From contig CAJTZS010000070.1 in assembly GCA_910584055.1 (NCBI GenBank), positions 1 to 16,206 on the forward strand: DNA of 16,206 nt. Reading direction: 5' to 3'. Origin of the DNA: an uncultured Muribaculaceae bacterium. GTDB lineage: Bacteria; Bacteroidota; Bacteroidia; Bacteroidales; Muribaculaceae. The notes below the pieces were generated by a model. That model ran no database searches. It was not told the origin of the DNA and worked only from the letters and a program-made list of their open reading frames with translations. Made by a program: the position numbers and the translations under genes. Shown piece after piece: positions 1 through 7,176 of the stretch (position 1 is its first letter; each line of letters begins with the position of its first letter).

Positions 1-6
1 AAGCTA

Positions 7-44
7 AAGCCGACCTGAAAATCAAAAATCAAGTCGGCTTTTTT
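7..44. terminator. Intrinsic terminator hairpin, probably shared by convergent genes
   Basis: An 8-base perfect stem (AAGCCGAC at 7-14 with GTCGGCTT at 33-40) encloses an 18-base loop and runs into six T residues (39-44) on the plus strand. That makes it a canonical terminator for a plus-strand gene lying left of the window. Read on the minus strand, the stem is followed by a weaker TTTAGCTT tract, so it may also end clpC. The clpC stop codon (22-24) lies inside the loop. Confidence 0.75.
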
Positions 45-2589
45 CGGATGGATACTGAATAGAGAGCTTGTCGTCTCCATCCTTATAAGAAACATTGATA
101 TTGCCTCCGAATTTTCCGTCGGCGTTTAATTGCAGCATCATTTCTGCAAGTTCGTCTTCAAGATATTTCTGGATAGCTCTCTTCAGCGGACGTGCTCCGA
201 AATTCTTGTCATAACCTTTGTCTGCAATGAAATTCTTGGCTTCATCGGAAAGATTGAGCCGGAAACCAAGTTTTTCAATCCTCTTATAAAAATCTTTAAG
301 CTCTATGTCGATAATGCCGAATATAGATTCTTTCGACAACTGATCAAACATTATTATGTCGTCAACACGGTTAAGGAACTCGGGACTGAATGCTTTGTTC
401 AACGCTTTGGATATTACGCTATGAGCTTGATCCTTGGTGACAACCTCAGTATTAAAGCCCACACCTCCGCCAAAGTCTTTCAATTGACGCGATCCTACGT
501 TACTTGTCATAATAAGAATCGTATTCTTGAAATCTATCTTGCGACCCAAAGAGTCAGTAAGGCGACCTTCGTCCATAACCTGAAGCAAAAGATTGAAAAC
601 ATCCGGATGAGCTTTCTCGATTTCATCAAGAAGCACAACTGAATACGGCCTGCGCCGCACTTTCTCTGTCAATTGCCCCCCCTCTTCATATCCGACATAT
701 CCCGGAGGCGCACCCACGAGACGCGAAACGGTGAATTTCTCCATAAATTCGCTCATATCCATTCTTATCAGCGAATCGGACGAATCAAACAGATATTCGG
801 CAAGTTTCTTTGCGAGATGCGTCTTCCCGACACCTGTAGGTCCGAGAAACATGAACACGCCAATGGGCTTGTCGGGGTCTTTAAGCCCGATTCTGTTGCG
901 CTGGATAGCCTTGACAACCTTTTTGATTGCATCGTCCTGACCTATCACGGCTCCCTTAAGACTGCTACCCATTTCCAGGAGGCGTGCCCCCTCTGCCTGA
1001 GCGATGCGTTGCGTCGGGACACCTGTCATCATTGCCACAACCTCCGCCACTTTCTCGCCATCCACTTCCTGACGGTCACTGTCAAGAGACTTCTCCCATT
1101 CTTTCTTGGCTTCCTCAAGTTCGTTTTTCTTCGAAACCACTTGATCGCGAAGAGAGGCGGCCAATTCATAATCCTGGGACTTAGCGGCATTCAACTTGTC
1201 CAAGGTCAGTGCATCAACCTCCTTTTCAAGTTTCTCGATCTCCTCTGGCACCACTATATTCGTAATATGCACCCGGCTTCCTGCTTCATCAAGGGCGTCA
1301 AGTGCCTTATCAGGGAAATTGCGGTCGCTCACATATCTTTCCGTAAGGTTGACACATGCCTCAAGGGCATCGTCAGTGTAATTTACATTATGATGCACCT
1401 CATATTTTTCCTTAACCTGCCTGAGGATTTCCAATGTCTCCTCCGGGGTTGTGGGTTCGACCATAACTTTCTGGAACCGACGCTCGAGCGCTCCGTCCTT
1501 TTCAATGTTCTGACGGTATTCATCAAGGGTGGTGGCTCCAATGCATTGAATCTCACCCCGGGCCAAAGCCGGTTTGAGGATATTTGCCGCATCCATCGTG
1601 CCGGGAGCGCTGCCGGCTCCGACAATGGTGTGTATCTCGTCAATAAATAGAATTATGTCAGGGTTCTTGGTCAATTCATCAAGCACAGCCTTGATTCGCT
1701 CTTCAAACTGCCCGCGATACTTAGTGCCGGCAACCATTCCTGCGAGATCGAGACCTATGACACGTTTGTCAAAAAGTACACGCGATACCTTGCGCTGAAT
1801 GATTCTCAGGGCAAGCCCCTCCACAATAGCTGATTTTCCGACTCCCGGTTCTCCAATCAACACAGGGTTGTTCTTCTTTCTTCTTGAAAGGATCTGAGCG
1901 AGACGCTCTATCTCATTTTCACGTCCCACAACAGGATCAAGCCTTCCCTCTGCTGCAGCTTTGGTCATGTCATAACCAAACTTATCCAATGCTGGAGTGT
2001 CGCTCTTAGGCCTGTCTTTACCGGAACGTTCGGAAGAACGGGGGGAATCCTTTTTGGAATTTCCCATTGGCCCGGAAGGAAAGCCCTCTTCATCTTCTTC
2101 GTCAGAAGAAAAACCCTTACCCATCTGAGGCGGCATTTCAAAACTCCCGATCGCCTGTATTGAAATATCAAAATTAAGATACTCCTCCTTAATCTGCTTC
2201 AATACCTCGCTATCCATTCCTCGGTTATCATGGATCAAAGCAAGAAGGATATGTTCGCTGCCTATAACTTTAGAATTCATCTTACGTGCCTCAGCCATTG
2301 CAAGTTGCAAATGGCGAATAGCCGCGAGACTTATCTTGTATTGCTGTTCGAACAGCGAGGTTGTCTCCACTGAAGCATGAGGTTCCGACAGATATTCCTC
2401 AAGATCCTCCGTAATTTTATCAATCGGAATCTTCAGTTGAGACAAAATACGATATGCATAACCCTCCCTGTTCTTAATCGCCCCGAGCAATAGATGCTCG
2501 CAAGAGATATATGGAGACTCAAACCTCTTCGCCTCCTCATAACCGATTTCCAGAATGGGTCTGAATTGCTTTGAAAAATCGTTGTTCAT
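22..2589 (-). CDS. clpC: ClpC-type ATP-dependent Clp protease ATP-binding subunit
   Basis: An 855-residue Hsp100/AAA+ unfoldase that should thread substrates into the ClpP peptidase in the cytoplasm. Visible domains are an N-terminal double Clp repeat (about 5-145), a charged low-complexity linker (about 158-200), AAA1 with Walker A G246-S253 and Walker B D317-E318, a short UVR-type middle segment (about 463-492), and AAA2 with Walker A G583-T590 and Walker B D655-E656. A VGF tripeptide (710-712) sits where ClpC carries its ClpP-docking loop. The UVR segment and docking loop, with no long ClpB coiled coil, argue for ClpC over ClpB. The length is usual for Bacteroidota. The ATG at 2589 begins a typical N-domain; upstream there is no clear ribosome site, which is normal for the phylum. 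It is divergent from gyrA and probably monocistronic within this window. Confidence 0.96.
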   Translation of the reverse strand: MNNDFSKQFRPILEIGYEEAKRFESPYISCEHLLLGAIKNREGYAYRILSQLKIPIDKITEDLEEYLSEPHASVETTSLFEQQYKISLAAIRHLQLAMAEARKMNSKVIGSEHILLALIHDNRGMDSEVLKQIKEEYLNFDISIQAIGSFEMPPQMGKGFSSDEEDEEGFPSGPMGNSKKDSPRSSERSGKDRPKSDTPALDKFGYDMTKAAAEGRLDPVVGRENEIERLAQILSRRKKNNPVLIGEPGVGKSAIVEGLALRIIQRKVSRVLFDKRVIGLDLAGMVAGTKYRGQFEERIKAVLDELTKNPDIILFIDEIHTIVGAGSAPGTMDAANILKPALARGEIQCIGATTLDEYRQNIEKDGALERRFQKVMVEPTTPEETLEILRQVKEKYEVHHNVNYTDDALEACVNLTERYVSDRNFPDKALDALDEAGSRVHITNIVVPEEIEKLEKEVDALTLDKLNAAKSQDYELAASLRDQVVSKKNELEEAKKEWEKSLDSDRQEVDGEKVAEVVAMMTGVPTQRIAQAEGARLLEMGSSLKGAVIGQDDAIKKVVKAIQRNRIGLKDPDKPIGVFMFLGPTGVGKTHLAKKLAEYLFDSSDSLIRMDMSEFMEKFTVSRLVGAPPGYVGYEEGGQLTEKVRRRPYSVVLLDEIEKAHPDVFNLLLQVMDEGRLTDSLGRKIDFKNTILIMTSNVGSRQLKDFGGGVGFNTEVVTKDQAHSVISKALNKAFSPEFLNRVDDIIMFDQLSKESIFGIIDIELKDFYKRIEKLGFRLNLSDEAKNFIADKGYDKNFGARPLKRAIQKYLEDELAEMMLQLNADGKFGGNINVSYKDGDDKLSIQYPSEKSRLDF

Positions 2590-2764
2590 CTATTATACCT
2601 TTATTAAGTATTAAGCAAGAGAAAGCTAAAATCATTTATGCATTCAACACATAATACAATCATCGGTACGCAGTACGAACACTAACACATATTACGGCCA
2701 CGTAAAAATGATCAACTTAACTCTTGCCAAAGTTGAATTACTTATTATATAACAATTACCGTGC

Positions 2765-2797
2765 CAAAATTAGGAAATAAATCCCAACATATAGAAA
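2765..2797 (-). promoter_or_regulatory. Candidate clpC promoter (Bacteroides type)
   Basis: On the minus strand 2772-2765 reads TAATTTTG, matching the Bacteroidota -7 consensus TAnnTTTG. TTTC at 2797-2794, a three-of-four match to the -33 TTTG, lies 21 bases upstream. Transcription would start near 2758, giving a leader of about 170 bases before clpC. The -33 match is imperfect, so the call is tentative. Confidence 0.4.
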
Positions 2798-2818
2798 AGA
2801 TATTTGAATTTAACACGT

Positions 2819-2842
2819 AAATTCCCATTTATCGCACTGACC
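2819..2842. repeat. Dispersed intergenic repeat, copy A
   Basis: This 24-base stretch matches 16148-16171 at 21 of 24 positions in the same orientation, with a 12-base identical core TCCCATTTATCG (2823-2834). Both copies are intergenic, and an AATTTAA lies a few bases upstream of each. Its function is unknown. It is too short to be an insertion sequence and no open reading frame is associated with it. Confidence 0.6.
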
Positions 2843-2893
2843 TAATTCACATGCTCAGGACTTTGTAAAACTCGATTACCCGTGTCGCAAATC

Positions 2894-2972
2894 GTAGGGA
2901 TGCACCCCGGTGCATCCGTCAACGACATTATAATCAGGTGTCCTCATCGGATGCTCCGGGGAGCATCCCTAC
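2894..2972. repeat. Pair of inverted REP-like palindromes (REPIN-like)
   Basis: Two perfect 20-base palindromes, 2898-2917 (GGATGCACCCCGGTGCATCC) and 2949-2968 (GGATGCTCCGGGGAGCATCC), each carry a GTAG tag on the outer side (2894-2897; CTAC at 2969-2972). They are inverted relative to each other with a 31-base spacer. In the same orientation the two units differ at one stem base pair (A:T against T:A), and both then have a CC centre. Each can form its own hairpin, or the outer arms can pair with each other. This is the arrangement of REP doublets. No REP-associated tyrosine transposase is present in the window. Confidence 0.8.
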
Positions 2973-3030
2973 ATTTGAGGGTCCTACTGCATCCTCCGCA
3001 TATAGTTGCCAGGCTCCGTATGATGATTTG

Positions 3031-3054
3031 AATGGTAATATAAATGGTAATTTA
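3031..3054. repeat. 12-base tandem duplication upstream of gyrA
   Basis: AATGGTAATATA (3031-3042) is followed directly by AATGGTAATTTA (3043-3054), 11 of 12 identical. A third, degraded AT-rich unit may follow at 3055. It lies about 80 bases upstream of the gyrA -33 element. It may be simple slippage; no known binding site is recognised. Confidence 0.5.
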
Positions 3055-3133
3055 AATAATGGGGACTATTGGTTGAGGACAATCGCATTTGCTCCCATCT
3101 TGCATCGTCATTGCTTTCTATTCAAATCTAAAT

Positions 3134-3164
3134 TTTGTGATTTGGAGAAATTATTGTAACTTTG
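3134..3164 (+). promoter_or_regulatory. gyrA promoter (Bacteroides type)
   Basis: TAACTTTG at 3157-3164 fits the -7 consensus TAnnTTTG, and TTTG at 3134-3137 fits the -33 element with a 19-base spacer, the expected spacing. Transcription should begin near 3170, leaving a leader of about 75 bases before the ATG at 3247. Being upstream of gyrA-TPR, it probably drives both genes. Confidence 0.75.
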
Positions 3165-3178
3165 TAGTTAGGTTTGGT

Positions 3179-3200
3179 GCGTGTGCGCTCGTGCATACGC
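3179..3200 (+). promoter_or_regulatory. Hairpin in the gyrA leader
   Basis: GCGTGTGC (3179-3186) pairs with GCATACGC (3193-3200), including one G-U wobble, around a six-base loop, in the predicted 5' untranslated region. It is not followed by a T tract, so it is not an intrinsic terminator. A role in transcript stability or translation is possible but not shown. Confidence 0.4.
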
Positions 3201-3246
3201 CTTGACTACTGATAGGCACAGTTGGGGCTTTTTAGTTAATATAGAA

Positions 3247-5754
3247 ATGCAAGGAGACGACAAAATTATCCCGATTAATATTGAATCGGAAATGAAAAGC
3301 GCTTACATCGACTATTCGATGTCAGTGATTGTATCCAGGGCGCTGCCCGATGTCAGAGACGGTTTCAAACCCGTTCATCGCCGCGTATTATTCGGCATGA
3401 ACGAGCTTAGCAATTTTTTCTCAGGCGACACTAAGAAATCGGCACGTATCGTGGGAGAAGTGATGGGTAAGTATCACCCTCACGGAGACTCTTCCATATA
3501 CCTTACAATGGTGAGACTCGCACAGGAATGGAGCTTGCGTTATCCTCTTGTATTCGGACAGGGAAACTTCGGCTCAATCGACGGTGACTCCCCTGCCGCC
3601 ATGCGTTATACTGAGGTCAAGCTTGCGCGCATGGGTGAAGAGATGCTTCAGGATCTCGAAAAGGACACTGTTGACTTCGTGCCGAACTTCGACAACACAT
3701 TGTCAGAACCGGCAGTGTTGCCCACCCGTATCCCGAATCTTCTTGTCAACGGAGCTTCCGGTATTGCAGTCGGTATGGCAACCAACATGCCCCCACACAA
3801 CCTTACCGAATCCCTTAACGCCGCTCTTGCACTCATTGATAATCCTGATCTTGATGTAGAAGGGCTTATGGAATATATCAAAGCCCCGGATTTCCCGACA
3901 GGCGGTGAGATACTCGGCATCCAGGGTGTCAAGGACGCATTTGAAACCGGACGTGGCAGAATCGTGCTTCGTGCCAAAACCGAAATTGAATCCGACGGCA
4001 ATCATGACGCCATTATTGTATCTGAAATACCATACGGTGTCATAAAAGGAGATCTTGTAAAAAGCATCGCCGAACTGGTTGATGAAAAGAAAATAGACGG
4101 CATTGCCGACATCTCCGACACTTCGGCTCGTGGCAAAATCAACATTGTCATAGACATCAAGAAAGATGCCAACGCCCAGGTTGTCCTTAACAAGCTCTTT
4201 AAGCTAACCCAGTTACAAACATCGTTCAGCGTCAATAATGTCGCTCTTGTAAACGGGCGCCCGAAAACATTAAATCTCAAAGAGATTCTTGAGGCTTTCG
4301 TCAATCATCGACATGATGTGGTGATACGCCGCACCCGTTTCGAACTTAAGAAGGCTGAAGAACGGGCACATATCCTTAAAGGATTGATGATCGCCGTAGA
4401 CAATATCGATGAAGTGATCCAGATAATCCGCTCTTCCGCCACCGCTGAAGAGGCACGCCAAAAACTCGGTGAAAGATTCGGACTCGATGAAATCCAGACG
4501 CGTGCAATTGTAGAGATGCGTCTCCGTCAGCTCACCGGCCTGGAAATGGACAAACTGCGTAACGAGTATGAGGAAGTGATGAAACTCATCCAGCACTTAA
4601 ACGACATACTCAACAACGATCATGTCTGCCGTCAGGTGATGAAAGACGAACTTATAGAGATACGGGACAAATACGGTGACGAAAGGCGCACGGCTATCAA
4701 CATGATCTCTGGAGATTTCAATGCTGAAGACTTCTATCCGGATGACCCCATGATTATCACAATCTCTCATCTCGGATATATCAAGCGCACTCCCCTTTCT
4801 GAATTCCGCGCCCAGCATAGAGGTGGCGTGGGAGCAAAAGGAAGCAACACTCGTGACGAGGATTTCATAGAGCATATCTATCCGGCAACAAACCATAACG
4901 ATATGTTGTTCTTTACAGAAAAAGGACGTTGCTACAGGTTGAAAGTTTATGAAATTCCTGAAATGCCCAAAAGCTCCAAGGGCCGTGCCATTCAGAATAT
5001 GCTGATGCTCGATGCAGATGACCGTGTCAATGCGTTCATAAGAATCAAGCACCTGAACGATGAAGAGTATACAAACTCCCATAATCTCATCTTCGCCACA
5101 AAGAATGGCATTGTGAAGAAGACAAGACTTAAAGAGTATTCACACATCAATGCCAATGGCAAGAAGGCAATCAAGATTCTCGAAGGCGACGAGGTGATAC
5201 AGGTTCGTCTCACCAACGGAGATACCGAGATAATACTTGCCGACCGAGAAGGACGCGCAATCCGTTTCCATGAAAGCAAAGTCCGTGAAGTTGGCCGTGA
5301 CTCGATCGGTGTGAGAGGTATGACTTTAGGTAGTGAAAATGATGTTGTCATAGGAATGATCACAATGACAGGAGCGGAGAATGAATCTGTGATGGTTGTA
5401 TCGGAAAATGGCTATGGTAAACGTTCGGCACTTGAAGATTACCGCATAACCAACCGTGGAGGCAAAGGTGTGAAGACTTTGTCGATAACAGAAAAAACCG
5501 GTCAGCTTGTTGCCATCAAGAATGTCACAGACGACAATGACCTTATGATCATCAATCAAAGTGGCATAACGCTCCGGCTTCCGGTGGATTCCATCCGAAT
5601 CATGGGACGCGCAACTCAGGGTGTGAAACTCATAGATCTCGGTAAACGTGGCGACACGATCGCCTCTGTCTGCAAGGTAGACTCTGATCCTGAAACTGAG
5701 ATTGAGGAGGAAAATGATGTTACAGACGACATAAACGTTGAGAATGAAGTATAA
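3247..5754 (+). CDS. gyrA: DNA gyrase subunit A
   Basis: Subunit A of DNA gyrase, the type II topoisomerase that breaks and rejoins DNA and introduces negative supercoils together with GyrB. The start is the ATG at 3247, because conserved GyrA sequence begins there (MQGDDKIIPINIESEMK); the upstream in-frame GTG at 3181 lies in the predicted leader. This gives 835 residues, normal for the family. The catalytic tyrosine is Y121 in AAMRYTE and the quinolone region is HPHGDSS (77-83). A GyrA box variant, QHRGGVG (523-529), starts the C-terminal beta-pinwheel and separates it from ParC. The tail is acidic. Residue 86 is Leu and 103 is Phe, where E. coli GyrA has Asp87 and Asp104. The next gene follows after 34 bases, suggesting co-transcription. 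Confidence 0.97.
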   Translation: MQGDDKIIPINIESEMKSAYIDYSMSVIVSRALPDVRDGFKPVHRRVLFGMNELSNFFSGDTKKSARIVGEVMGKYHPHGDSSIYLTMVRLAQEWSLRYPLVFGQGNFGSIDGDSPAAMRYTEVKLARMGEEMLQDLEKDTVDFVPNFDNTLSEPAVLPTRIPNLLVNGASGIAVGMATNMPPHNLTESLNAALALIDNPDLDVEGLMEYIKAPDFPTGGEILGIQGVKDAFETGRGRIVLRAKTEIESDGNHDAIIVSEIPYGVIKGDLVKSIAELVDEKKIDGIADISDTSARGKINIVIDIKKDANAQVVLNKLFKLTQLQTSFSVNNVALVNGRPKTLNLKEILEAFVNHRHDVVIRRTRFELKKAEERAHILKGLMIAVDNIDEVIQIIRSSATAEEARQKLGERFGLDEIQTRAIVEMRLRQLTGLEMDKLRNEYEEVMKLIQHLNDILNNDHVCRQVMKDELIEIRDKYGDERRTAINMISGDFNAEDFYPDDPMIITISHLGYIKRTPLSEFRAQHRGGVGAKGSNTRDEDFIEHIYPATNHNDMLFFTEKGRCYRLKVYEIPEMPKSSKGRAIQNMLMLDADDRVNAFIRIKHLNDEEYTNSHNLIFATKNGIVKKTRLKEYSHINANGKKAIKILEGDEVIQVRLTNGDTEIILADREGRAIRFHESKVREVGRDSIGVRGMTLGSENDVVIGMITMTGAENESVMVVSENGYGKRSALEDYRITNRGGKGVKTLSITEKTGQLVAIKNVTDDNDLMIINQSGITLRLPVDSIRIMGRATQGVKLIDLGKRGDTIASVCKVDSDPETEIEEENDVTDDINVENEV

Positions 5755-5788
5755 TTATAATGAATTATTAACCCAATCTTCATATATT

Positions 5789-7000
5789 ATGAAAAAAATC
5801 TTGACATTCGCGCTCTGCCTCGCAGCTGCAGGTTCAATGAGCGCACAGAAGCAAGTAGTCGATCAGGCCAATAAGCTTGCCGGCAAGAATGATAAAATTG
5901 CGGAAGCCCGCGAACTTATCGGTCAGGCTGCAGCGAATCCTGAGACTCAGAATGATGCCCGCACATATTTCGTTGCAGGCAAGATTGAATATGATGCTTT
6001 CGACAACTCGTTCAAGAAGCAGATGATCAATCCCAAAGACCCCAGCGTTAAACCTTTGGAGATGGGTGAACAGCTCCTCAACGGTTACAACCAGTTCCTC
6101 AAGGCCATGTCGCTCGACAGTGTCCCCAATGCAAAAGGTGAAATCAAACCGAAGTTCTCAAAAGACATTGCATCAAAGATCAATGGTCATTTCAATAACT
6201 ACTTTAATGCCGGTGGTACTTTCTACAATGAAAAGAAATTTTATCCCGAGGCTTATGAGGCATTCATGATTTACGGCAATATGCCCAAACAATCTTTTGC
6301 ATCAAAAGAAATTAAGGCTACTCCCGACTCTGTTTTAAATACTGCATTCTTTAATGCCGGTATTTCCGCATATGCAGGGAATAACCTGGAAGCAGGTGCA
6401 AATGCTTTCAAGCACGCACGTCTCAACAACTCTGACAATTATCAGAATTACGTTTATGAGATTGCATGCTGGCAATATCTCGCTGGCCAGGATTCAACAA
6501 AAGTTGACAAAGCTAAATCGGAGATTATGGAAATTGCAGAGGCCGGCCATAAGAAATTCGGCATCTCCCAGCCTCTTTTCATAAACAACCTCATCAACTC
6601 TCTTGTGCTTGACAACCAGATTGACAAGGCCCTTCAGGAAGTAAATACGCTCGTAGCTGAGAATCCGGACAATGCATCCCTCTATGGGCTCCGCGGATAT
6701 GTCAACGACCGCAAAGGCGATGACGAGGCTTCTGTAGCTGACTATAAGAAAGCTGCTTCCCTGCCTGACGTTGATTTCGAGACTTTGAAAAACGCGGCTA
6801 AAAAGATTTTCAAGGTCGGCACACAGAAATGGAACAACATAGAAGGTGCCACACCGGAGCAACGCAATGCAATTAAAACAGATTATTTCCAGTTTGCAAA
6901 AGGCATAACAGACAAGGCAAAAGCAATGAATGCCGACGATTCAGATCTCAATTATGTAATCGAAAACATTGATTACGCACTCGAGACATTCTTCAATTGA
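5789..7000 (+). CDS. Secreted tetratricopeptide-repeat protein of unknown function
   Basis: The start is placed at the ATG at 5789 because it begins a clear signal peptide (MKKILTFALCLAAAGSMSA, probable cleavage before Q20), giving a 403-residue protein; longer in-frame starts would overlap gyrA and bury the signal. The protein is probably periplasmic, with no lipobox cysteine at the cleavage site. The mature chain is almost wholly helical with TPR-like helix pairs at about 137-170, 184-217 and 264-330, suggesting a protein-binding scaffold. It lies 34 bases after gyrA and ends before a strong terminator, so it is probably in the gyrA transcript. From memory, a TPR gene beside gyrA is seen in other Bacteroidales. 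Its partner is unknown. Confidence 0.85.
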   Translation: MKKILTFALCLAAAGSMSAQKQVVDQANKLAGKNDKIAEARELIGQAAANPETQNDARTYFVAGKIEYDAFDNSFKKQMINPKDPSVKPLEMGEQLLNGYNQFLKAMSLDSVPNAKGEIKPKFSKDIASKINGHFNNYFNAGGTFYNEKKFYPEAYEAFMIYGNMPKQSFASKEIKATPDSVLNTAFFNAGISAYAGNNLEAGANAFKHARLNNSDNYQNYVYEIACWQYLAGQDSTKVDKAKSEIMEIAEAGHKKFGISQPLFINNLINSLVLDNQIDKALQEVNTLVAENPDNASLYGLRGYVNDRKGDDEASVADYKKAASLPDVDFETLKNAAKKIFKVGTQKWNNIEGATPEQRNAIKTDYFQFAKGITDKAKAMNADDSDLNYVIENIDYALETFFN

Positions 7001-7018
7001 CCTGAGACTCAAAAATAC

Positions 7019-7052
7019 AAAAAGAGACAGCACTAACCTGCTGTCTCTTTTT
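7019..7052 (+). terminator. Strong intrinsic terminator after gyrA-TPR
   Basis: A perfect 14-base stem, AAAAAGAGACAGCA (7019-7032) with TGCTGTCTCTTTTT (7039-7052), encloses the six-base loop CTAACC and ends in five T residues. It starts 18 bases after the TPR stop codon and separates that transcript from the mre operon. Confidence 0.93.
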
Positions 7053-7122
7053 ATATAGCCGTATAATTATTTTTTTAAACACAATTATAGATGCAATTAT
7101 GAATTATAATAAAAAAAATAGT

Positions 7123-7130
7123 TAACTTTG
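7123..7130 (+). promoter_or_regulatory. Candidate mreB operon promoter (-7 element)
   Basis: TAACTTTG matches the Bacteroidota -7 consensus exactly, 46 bases before the mreB ATG and downstream of the terminator. No TTTG is found at the usual -33 spacing; that region is AT-rich instead. Transcription would start near 7136. Confidence 0.5.
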
Positions 7131-7176
7131 CATGTTGAAACAAAGAGGACATATCTCTCCCTTAAGATAGAATAAA

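Noticed and set aside
673..1650. 325-codon open frame on the plus strand opposite clpC
   Set aside because: It lies fully antisense to the conserved AAA+ core of clpC. Its translation is rich in Cys and His without any domain, as expected of a shadow frame.
22..2589. ClpB disaggregase
   Set aside because: There is no long coiled-coil middle domain; a UVR-type segment and a VGF ClpP-docking loop are present instead.
2898..2968. CRISPR repeat pair or intrinsic terminator
   Set aside because: The units are inverted rather than direct, only two exist, and neither is followed by a T tract. No cas gene is nearby.
2938..3159. 73-codon open frame upstream of gyrA
   Set aside because: It runs through one of the REP palindromes, the tandem repeat and the gyrA promoter, begins from an alternative start and resembles no protein family. 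It is treated as non-coding.
3181..3246. Longer gyrA start at GTG 3181 adding 22 residues
   Set aside because: The added residues do not resemble any GyrA N-terminus and lie in the predicted leader and hairpin. The ATG at 3247 begins the conserved sequence.
3247..5754. ParC (topoisomerase IV subunit A) instead of GyrA
   Set aside because: A GyrA-box variant QHRGGVG is present at 523-529, and the length of 835 residues fits GyrA.
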